Shown here piece by piece: positions 38,910 through 46,670 of a DNA stretch of 46,670 bases. The notes below the pieces were generated by a model, which worked only from the letters and a program-made list of their open reading frames with translations, searched no databases and was not told where the DNA came from. The translations under genes and the position numbers were made by a program. Location: NCBI RefSeq assembly GCF_000003815.2, contig NW_023365716.1, positions 735,876-782,545 on the forward strand, written 5' to 3'. This DNA is from Branchiostoma floridae (taxonomy: Eukaryota > Chordata > Leptocardii > Amphioxiformes > Branchiostomatidae). The first letter of the stretch is position 1, and each line of letters starts with the position of its first letter.

Positions 38910-40608
38910 TCATGTTTCAGGAGACAAAGTCAAAGGCTGTACATTTGTCCCTCTTGTAGACTTAGTTTCTTTTGAATGTATTTTCAAATGTCCAAACAGC
39001 TGAGATTTCCTAGCAGCAGAGTAGTTACACATATCACACTTGTAGTGTTTTTCTCCAATATGTGCTCTCATGTGGTCAGACACATTCGACATTTTAGCTG
39101 CCCTGTACCCACACACCCCACACATGTAGGGTTTCTCACCGGTGTGCTTTCTCATATGCTGGTCCAGAGCGCATTTCTGTGCTGCAGAATAGTCACACTG
39201 GTCACACTTGTAGGGTTTTTCACCCGTATGTGTTCTCATGTGTCGGAATAAGTTAGCTTTCTTTGCCGTCTTGTACCCACACTCCCCACATTTGTAGGGG
39301 TTTTCCCCCGTGTGTTTCAGCATATGGTCGTTCAAAGAGGATTTGTGTGCTACAGTATAATCACACTGGTCGCACTTGTAGGGTTTTTCACCGGTATGAA
39401 TTCTCATGTGTTGAGACAGGTGTGCCTTTTGAGTAGTCCTGTACCCACACTCCCCACATATGTAGGGTTTCTCATCACTGTGTTTTGCTACTATATGCCT
39501 GTCCATGTGGGTTTTCTGTGCAGCAGAATAGTCACACTGGTCACACTTGAAGGGCTTTTCACCGGTATGTGTTTTCATATGCTCGGACAGGTGACACTTA
39601 TGAGCTGACCTGTACCCACACTCCCCACACATGAAGGGTTTTTCACCTGTATGGATTTTCAGATGTTCTGTCAGGTGATCCTTTTTTGCTGTCCTGTACC
39701 CACACTCTCCACACAGATAAGGTTTCTCACCAAAGTTCTTGATTAGATTTGCTCGTTTAAAATTACATTTTTGTCGGGTCCTCATATGTCGTGAGAAATT
39801 TGACTTTTTAGCTGTCCTGTATCCACAATCGTCACACTTATAGACTTTCTTACCCGTGTGTTTTGCGAGGTGTTTGTCCAACTTGGATCTTTCTGAAGCA
39901 GAATAGTTGCACTGGTCACACTTGTAGGGTTTTTCTTCCGTGTGGATTCTCATATGTCGAGATAAGTTAAACTTTTGAGCTGTCCTGTACCCGCACACCT
40001 CGCACATGTAGGGTTTCTCACCGGAATGTCTTATTTGATGGTCGATCAAATGATGTTTTACTGTAGCAGAATAGTCACACTGGTCACACTTGTACGGTTT
40101 TTCTCCTGTGTGCGTTCTCATATGTCGGGATAAGTGGGTCTTGTTAGCTGTCCTGTACCCACACTCCCCACACATATGGGGTTTCTCACCGGTGTGTTTT
40201 GCTACCGTATGGTTGTCCAAACTGGATTTCTGTGCAGCAGAAAAGTCACACTGGTCGCACTTGAATGGTTTTTCTCCCGTGTGGGTTCTCATGTGTCGGG
40301 ATAAATGATGCTTTTGAGCCGCCCTGTACCCGCATTCTCCACACATGTAGGGTCACTCACCGGTGTATTTAACCACATGCCTTCCCATATCACCGTTGCC
40401 CTCCTGTACCTGTGAGGTTGATGTGTTGTCAGGTTGGGGAAAGTTCACATCACAAGTTTCCTGCTGCAGGCCCATGTCTGTTGTCTGGGTCTCCCTTCTG
40501 TCACTCTCCTTCCCAGGGTGTTTTGTATCATGCATCTCCTTCCCAGGATGTCCAACACGCAGTTCTGCTTCAGTAGAATGTTTATGGTTGGAATCCTCCA
40601 TTTCTGCT
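38910..40608 (-). CDS. Multi-C2H2 zinc-finger protein with in-frame stop
   Basis: Acceptor CTCTACAG opens the exon at 40608; ATG at 40601 begins MEDSNHKHSTEAELRVGHPG. An acidic, non-finger N-terminus of 82 codons reaches TGE, where TGA (40353-40355) replaces the Lys codon of the first TGEKP linker. The frame continues without further stops for 16 fingers to 38910. Fingers alternate MCGECGYR and KCDQCDYS types. The seventh has lost its second His (HMRTRQK) and runs into a finger remnant. Without the stop this would be a nuclear DNA-binding protein of about 560 residues. As it stands, only internal initiation at 40346 (inside finger 1), readthrough, splicing, or a sequence error would give the fingers. 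Confidence 0.8.
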
Positions 40609-41266
40609 CTGTAGAGGGGGGGGGGGGGGGATCATACTTAGTTCATCTTACGACATTCTGTATTATCATCATGACATGTGATAACCCCTGTATGGTATTC
40701 ATAGGAAAATATATCATAGAATGTCTATACGCTGACCCTAACCTTTTTACATAGTCCAAGAGGAGATACCGAAATATATTTCCGTAGCTCAAAAAATCCC
40801 ATGTTCATACCCTACTTAGTTACAATCTGCCTTGCTCAAACTGAACCCAAGTTCTGGGAGATACCCCCCAAAATATATTTTTTCGTAGCTCGGACAAGCA
40901 CACCCTGTATGAGGGTCTGCATAGGGGCATCGGGGGGGTCCCGACAACGATTTACGCTGAATTCAGAAGAACCCCCTACGTATTACGCTTAATCAAGAAA
41001 GGCAATTACGCTAAATTTGATGGCCTCGCTACGAATTACGTAGATAAGATGGTTTTCCCTACGAGTTACGGGAAATAAAGACAGACTGCCTACGCCTTAC
41101 GGAAAAGAGCATGCAGACCCTCCTGTATGGTTACACAATTTATAGGCTACAACCACTGAATGACAGATCATGTCTACCCATCATTTAAGGTATGTTGTTC
41201 TATGGTCCAGGTGGGATAATATAGGCTCTTTATGCAAATTGATGCATATTCTGCGGGCATTTGACT

Positions 41267-41345
41267 TAGCCGCAGTGCTCCTGTTGGTTTTTTAGCTCCC
41301 ACTTTACTCCCGGAAGCTAAAAAAACAACAGGAGCACTGCGGCTA
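41267..41345. mobile_element. 79-bp hairpin element
   Basis: Arms TAGCCGCAGTGCTCCTGTTG and CAACAGGAGCACTGCGGCTA are perfectly complementary and continue inward (TTTTTTAGCT / AGCTAAAAAA). TTTGACT occurs on both sides (41260-41266 and 41348-41354), a likely target duplication. Confidence 0.7.
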
Positions 41346-41783
41346 GCTTTGACTGAGCATCCCAATAATATATACTAGTAAACGGTTGCCTTCCATTGAC
41401 ATATTTTGACCCAGCATAATTTTTTTTACAGAAGGAAATTTCTGCTAAACCCCACGTATATATGTAAAAGAAGGAATAAAGATACTAGAATAAAGAGTAC
41501 ATAAGTAATGAGTACCAAGCTGGCGTGTTACACCGAACGGCGGTTATACCGGCTAAATAGATACAGATTTTAACATTATATCTTTTACAGCGCTACAAAA
41601 GTAACCCCCCCCCCCCCACACACACACGTAGTTACGGCTACGTTTCGATAAAAACCTCAGACAAATCCGTACGTTATGTAGTTTGTACTCATCAAAGCTT
41701 ACTATATGGTCATTGTGCTCCCTGTTTCGCTCTAAGAAACTAAACAAAACGAAAACAAACCTCTAAAAGTTTCACAAGTTCTG

Positions 41784-41926
41784 TCCGGCGGCCATGTTTG
41801 ATCAGTACAGCCACCTGTTGTTGTTGTGACCTGCCGCTGACCTCTGGTGTCTCACACCGCAGTTCCGACAAACGTGGTATCTCACCGCAGTAGCTGGCCC
41901 CAGGTGATCTCACACCGCAGTTCCGG
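41784..41926 (-). promoter_or_regulatory. Candidate zinc-finger-gene promoter module
   Basis: Contains GGCGGCCATGTTT, identical over 13 bp to the site at 37108-37120. On its upstream side (minus strand) lie repeats of GGAACTGCGGTGTGAGA. It lies 1.2 kb upstream of the acceptor of the zinc-finger gene at 38910-40608, which requires a 5' non-coding exon. Positional inference only. Confidence 0.35.
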
Positions 41927-42268
41927 TTAAAAATGAGGAATAAGCGTTTTGATTCAGAAAAACCATATTTCATCGCTATTTGGGCAAAGGAAAGGCTTCA
42001 TGTAATTATCATTGTTGTTTTGCGAGCCATTTCTTGGTACTTGACCTAAATGTTAAAATAAACTGAAGGAATGATTCTTTCTCTGATGGTGTTAATTACT
42101 AGGCCAAATTGGGTGAATTCTGCTATGAGGGAGGGATATTCATATGGACAGCAAAAATGCATACGATGGCTCTGCTTATAATAATTTTATTTTGAAAGAC
42201 TTTTTCATGCACACCAGGTTCTCAGGTATCAGATCCGGTATACGTACAAGCTAAATATCCAAGTATAA

Positions 42269-42636
42269 GGCCACACCAATTTAATTTCTTGGTTCACGGA
42301 TTCGCTCGCTCCTATTTTTTGGAAAAAATAAATAAAAATGAAAATTACCACTCAGCAAATTTTCACCATTAATGAAACCATTCACCAACTTTCTGGTGTA
42401 GCAAACATAAAAACTGACACTAATTTTGTAATTTTCAACGAACAGGTGCTGTTACTGTACAGTAATGGTGTTTTTGTACTTTTTTCAAGCTGAAAACTTT
42501 TTTTCTTTATGTTTTGGATTAGCCGTTACCTTTACCCCAACCATTTTACAATTTTTATTTTTATTTTTATTTCGCCCTCTCGCTCCATATTTTTTATGAA
42601 AAAATCCGTGAACCAAGAAATTAAATTGGTGTGGCC
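42269..42636. mobile_element. Harbinger-like MITE, 34-bp perfect TIRs
   Basis: Both ends begin GGCCACACCAATTTAATTTC and are identical inverted repeats for 34 bp. TAA flanks each side (42266-42268, 42637-42639), matching the 3-bp TWA target preference of PIF/Harbinger elements. Non-coding interior. Confidence 0.8.
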
Positions 42637-43458
42637 TAAGGCCTAGTAAAAAAATGTTGTGTATCCTGTTTCCCCAACTACCCTAGAAAACCTGCCAGCC
42701 CTAGATTTTTTGAGGATAAGCAGTGGGGTCACATATATTTTGTAGCTTACTGTTAGAATTTTTATTCAGCCTGCTTCCTACTGAAGTAAAAACACTGCTT
42801 GTCCTATCTAACGAAGGATAAATGTATCTAAATTTATCATGCACAACATACAAATTGGACATTGAAAGACAATTCGTGTCCTCATGCATTTTATTTTACT
42901 TTGTTCACTGTATTGTAATATGTTTCACTAGAGCTTTGGCCAGCCTTAAAATAAAATACAAGAAAAAAAAATTCTGGAATGAAAAAGGAAACAAGCGTTT
43001 TTCTTCATAGGCCTAAGATCAATAATAATAACATCCTTGGAAAAACAAACCACATATACTATAACAATATTGTTATTGTTGCATAAGTTAGGTTATTCTT
43101 TCGAACAAAATAGAGTAAAAAAAAATTGATGCTTAAAAAGTTTAGAAGACTAGCCAGACAGTGTGTTCTTTGATCATCAAAATGCCTACTGACATGTGTT
43201 CAAAATACTATGTACACAACATGGTGTATATGACTGTATACTAGTAACTTGTTTCAGATGTTAGTTTATTCTGGATGAATTAGAAAAACAGTTAAATAAC
43301 CCATTTCTTAGTTAAAGACCAGGAGCATGACTTAACTATATGCATATGATTCAAATTAAAGTGATTGAAAATAAATAAACAAACAGTTGATTCTAACACA
43401 AACAAAATGAGTACTTTTTGCCTAAGTACTGAAACTGATTTATTTACATACTCAATGG

Positions 43459-43612
43459 CTAAATTGTCATATGTTCAGACATGATAGACTTCCGAGTTGT
43501 CCTGTACCCACACTCCCCACACATGTAGGGTTTCTCACAAACGGGATTTCTTATAATTAGATGCTCGTCCAAGGTGGATTCGTCTGCAGTAGAATAGTCA
43601 CACTGGTGGTCT
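43459..43612 (-). pseudogene. Out-of-frame remnant of two further zinc fingers
   Basis: Shifted by one frame, the strand reads QCDYSTADESTLDEHLII then EKPYMCGECGYRTTRKS and SEHMTI-stop at 43459. This continues the alternating pattern beyond the truncation. An AATAAA on the same strand (43439-43444) lies just past this old stop. Joining to the main frame would require about 11 missing bases. Confidence 0.8.
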
Positions 43613-45968
43613 TTCTCCAGTGTGTTTAGCGAGATGATGCTGGTTTAAACGTATTTTCTGTGCTGCAGAATAGTCACACTGGTCACACTTGTAGGGTTTT
43701 TCCCCTGTCGGTGTATGAGTTCTCATGTGTCGGGATAAGTGAGAGTTGCTATCCGTCTTGAATCCACACTCCCCGCACGTGAAGGGATTCTCATCACTGT
43801 GTTTGAAAAGGTGCCTGGTCAAAGCGGATTTCTCTGCAGCAGAATAGTCGCACTGGTCACACTTGTAGGGTTTCTCTCCTGTGTGGGTTCTCATATGTGT
43901 GGCTAAGCGGGATTTTTTAGCTGCCCTGTACCCACACTCACCACACATGTAGGGCTTATCACCAATGTGTCGTGCTATATGCTCATTTAAACGACTTTTC
44001 AGTGCTGCAGAATAGTCACACTGATCACACTTGTAGGGTTTTTCACCTGTGTGGGTTCTCATGTGTATAGATAAGCGTGATTTTTTAACTGTCCTGTACC
44101 CACACTCACCACACATGTAGGGTTTCTCACCGGTGTGTCGTGCTATATGCTCGTCCAAATGGCATTTCCGTACTGCAGAATAGTCACACTGGTCACACTT
44201 GTATGGTCTTTCTCCTGTGTGTTTTGCCATATGTTTGGACAAGTCAGATTTACAAGCTGCCCTGTACCCACACTCCCCACACATGTAGGGTTTGTCATCA
44301 TTGTGCTGTCTTGATATATGCTTGTTCAAATAAGATTTTAAAATCGCAGAATAGTCACACTGATCACATTTGTAAGGTTTTTCTCCTGTGTGGGTTCTCA
44401 TGTGATCGGAAAAGTTTGACTTACGCACTGTCCTGTACTCACACTCCCCACACATGTAAGGATACTCACCGGTGTGTTTTGTTTTATGTTGGTCTAGATA
44501 ACATTTCTTTGATGCAGAATAGTCACACTGGTCACACTTGAAGGGTTTCTCACCTGTGTGGGTTCTCATATGGTTGGAGAAGGTTGAGCTGTAAGTTGTG
44601 CTGTACCCACACTCCCCACACATGTAGGGTTTCCCACCACTGTGTTTTGCAGCTATATGTTTGTCCAAAGTGGATTTCTGTGCCACAGAATAGTCACACT
44701 GGTCACACTTGTAGGGTTTTTCTCCTGTGTGACTTTTCATGTGTCGATATAAGCCAGACTTGTAAGCAGATCTGTACCCGCACTCCCCACACATGTAGGG
44801 TTTCTCACCGTTGTGTTTTGCTGCTATATGTTGGTCTAAAGTACCTTTCTGTGCTGCAGAATAGTTGCACTGGTCACACTTGTAGGGTTTGTCTCCGGTG
44901 TGGGTTCTCATATGTCGGGATAACAAAGGCTTTAGAGTTGCCCTGTACCCACACTCCCCACACATGTAGGGTTTCTCACCAGTGTGTTTTGTTTTATGTT
45001 GGTCCAAACTGAATTTCCATATGGTAGAAAAGTCGCACTGGTCACACTTGTAGAGTTTTCCTCCGGTGTGGGTTTTCATATGTTGGGATAAGTTGGACCT
45101 GTGAGCCGCTCTGTACCCACACTCCCCACACATGTAGGGTTTCTCACCGGTGTGTTTCACTAGATGTTTGTCCAAAATGGATTTCTGAGCAGCAGAAAAG
45201 TCACACTGGTGGCACTTAAATGGCTTGTCTGTGTGGATTCTCATGTGCTTGAAAAAGCGTTTTTCTTTAGATGTCTTGTATTTACACTCCTCACACATGA
45301 AGACTTTCTCACTGGTGTGTTCAACCACATGCCTTCCTATTTTCTGTACCTTTGCAAGATGTCTGTCCAAAGTGGATTTCTGTGCAGCAGAAAAGTCACA
45401 CTGGTCGCACTTGAATGGTTTTTCTCCTGTGTGGGTTCTCATATGTCGGGATAAATGATACTTTTGAGCCGCCCTGTATCCGCATTCCCCACACATGTAG
45501 GGTTTCTCACCGGTGTGCCTAAGCACATTCCTTCCCATATTGCCTTCAGTCTCCTTCCCAGGATGCCCAACACTCATACCTTGGACAGGGATGATCATAC
45601 TCTGAACGGGAATAAGTGAGCAAGGTACAAGAAATATGGTACCTCCCGTATTGCCTATGCTCGTCTGTCCCTGTGAGGTTGATGTGTTGTCAGGTTGGGG
45701 AAAGTTCACATCACACGTTTCCTGCTGCAGGCCCATGTCTGCTGTCTGGGTCTCCCTGCTGTCACTCTCCTTCCCAGGATGTTCTGTACAGTCCATCTCC
45801 TTCCCAGGATGGTCCATCTCCTTCCCAGGGCGTTCTGTACAGTCCATCTCCTTCCCAGGATGGTCCATCTCCTTCCCAGGGTGTTCTGTACAGTCCATCT
45901 CCTTCCCAGGATGTGCAGCACACAGTTCTCCAGTAGAATGTTCACAGCTGGAATCTTCCATTACTGTT
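43598..45968 (-). CDS. Multi-C2H2 zinc-finger protein, 22 fingers, truncated
   Basis: Acceptor CCCCCTACAG opens the exon at 45968; I choose ATG 45961 (MEDSSCEHSTGEL) because it matches the paralogue at 40601 and the open frame upstream is intronic. The N-terminus carries repeated HPGKEMD(CTE) units, then QTADMGLQQETCDVNF. Twenty-two C2H2 fingers follow, in eleven pairs alternating MCGECGYR and KCDQCDYS types, joined by TGEKP-like linkers. Between fingers 2 and 3 a duplicated pre-finger segment (IGRHVVEHTSEK) is inserted. The frame ends RPPV-stop at 43598 because of an apparent 11-bp deletion in a linker. Likely a nuclear sequence-specific DNA-binding protein; target unknown. The tandem paralogue lies 3 kb downstream. 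Confidence 0.88.
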
Positions 45969-46173
45969 CTGTAGGGGGTAATTTCACAGACAAATAACAA
46001 TTACAATTGTTACATATACTTAGTTCATCTCGCAATGTATTCTGTCATCTTTTATGATATTTTTCGAACGGTCAGCTAACTGACCCTAAGTGACCTACGA
46101 AGGAAAAGAAATCAAGGAAGAGAATAGGCGGCTGTTCCAAGAAATAAATGTTGAGGGTGGAGGAAGTGGTGTC

Positions 46174-46670
46174 TAAGGGCTCTAAATACTTTTTTCTGCA
46201 TACCTGTAATCTCCAAGCAGATCCTACGGTAGCATAAGATAGTATCAAAAGCTGGCAGAGGACTGAAGCTGGCTTAGGAGTGTGTTTCGCTGAATGGACA
46301 CCTCTTGGCTGACTACACTCCTTGGCCAGGTTGGTACTATTTTATGCCATTGTAGAATCTGCTTGGAGATTAGCATACCTGCACTGCTACAGGTAACATT
46401 GATAATTACCTGCACGATACAAATTTTTCCTGAACCACACTTAATTTAGGAAGTATGGATCATATTAAAACTGTTCAGTAACCATTGCTATTTTTTTCTT
46501 TTAAAGTTTTATACTCTCTAGGTGGTGATAGTAAATGCAGCTAATAACGATCCACATACAAGTATCATAGGACATTTGAATGATGTATTAAACCCAGTAC
46601 ATAGACCAGTGTAGGTTAGGTGCAGGTAGACACCAGAAATACCTGCACAGCTCCCAAGTTTACCTGCATT
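46174..46670. mobile_element. hAT-like MITE, copy 2, continuing past the window
   Basis: Begins AAGGGCTCTAAATAC and follows the same interior as 13264-13604 (TTAGGAAGTATGGATCATA, GGTTAGGTGCAGGTAGACAC, ACCAGAAATACCTGCACAG). It is split by a nested family-1 MITE (46207-46372). The right end is outside the window. Confidence 0.8.
46207..46372. mobile_element. MITE, family 1, nested copy
   Basis: 166 bp from TAATCTCCAAGCAGATCC to GAATCTGCTTGGAGATTA. Flanked by GCATACCTG on both sides (46198-46206, 46373-46381). The empty site is present at 13286-13296 in the other copy of the host element. Confidence 0.85.

Larger units (their letters stand above)
40609..43438. other. Spacer between the two zinc-finger genes
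   Basis: No gene seen. It holds a G/C homopolymer at the acceptor (40616-40630), the hairpin element at 41267-41345, a poly-C tract (41607-41619), the promoter-like module at 41784-41926 and the Harbinger-like element at 42269-42636. The remainder is AT-rich. Confidence 0.5.

Noticed and set aside
44140-45012. Plus-strand Cys/His-rich frames opposite the zinc fingers
   Set aside because: Antisense of finger repeats; periodicity comes from the minus-strand gene.
43598-46000. Start of the large zinc-finger frame at 46000 (MLFVCEITPYRTV)
   Set aside because: The first 13 codons lie upstream of a good splice acceptor (CCCCCTACAG), and the paralogue begins at MEDS; I use 45961.

Overview
The window looks like nuclear DNA of an invertebrate chordate, most likely an amphioxus (Branchiostoma). 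This is inferred from intron-rich genes with vertebrate-like exon phases, amphioxus-style C2H2 zinc-finger arrays, very dense MITEs, SINEs and minisatellites, and a 100-N scaffold gap. No database search was possible. It is not bacterial, and I see no operon, CRISPR array, tRNA gene or rRNA gene.

Layout. (1) 1-21,350, plus strand: a small secreted-protein locus. Three tandem copies of a signal-peptide first exon (1092, 3917, 7719) lie in a segmental duplication. A 12.4 kb repeat-filled intron follows, then two body exons (20355-20484, 20971-21112). The third leader joins the body exons in frame and predicts a 166-residue, six-cysteine secreted protein. (2) 22,008-34,269, minus strand: thirteen exons of PRIMPOL (primase-polymerase), reconstructed by splice sites, codon phase and family motifs. 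All three catalytic motifs and the zinc-binding residues are present. One short exon was not found, and the C-terminal tail carries an expanded array of acidic motifs. (3) 34,270-38,900: PRIMPOL upstream region, with a 5S-rRNA-like relic, a 1 kb foldback element and two MITEs. (4) 38,910-40,608 and 43,459-45,968, minus strand: two paralogous multi-C2H2 zinc-finger genes. The first has an in-frame stop just before its fingers. The second has a frameshift that cuts off its last two fingers.

The most striking pattern is at splice junctions. Tandem repeat arrays repeatedly have a unit made of one exon end, its splice site and a piece of the adjoining intron. There are three acceptor-side arrays (about 22 copies before exon 2 of the secreted gene, 8 copies before the PRIMPOL zinc-knuckle exon, about 27 copies before the PRIMPOL DVHVF exon). 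There is one donor-side array (6 copies at PRIMPOL coding exon 1) and one extra donor-side copy (27042). In each case only one copy carries the complete exon, and the others are decoy splice sites. I recall reports of amphioxus minisatellites overlapping exon-intron boundaries, but five instances in two unrelated neighbouring genes deserve study.

The two characterised genes converge: the secreted gene ends at 21,112 and PRIMPOL at 22,008. I see no functional link between them. The rest of the window is repeats, mostly non-autonomous TIR elements, tRNA-derived SINEs and decayed LINE ends.
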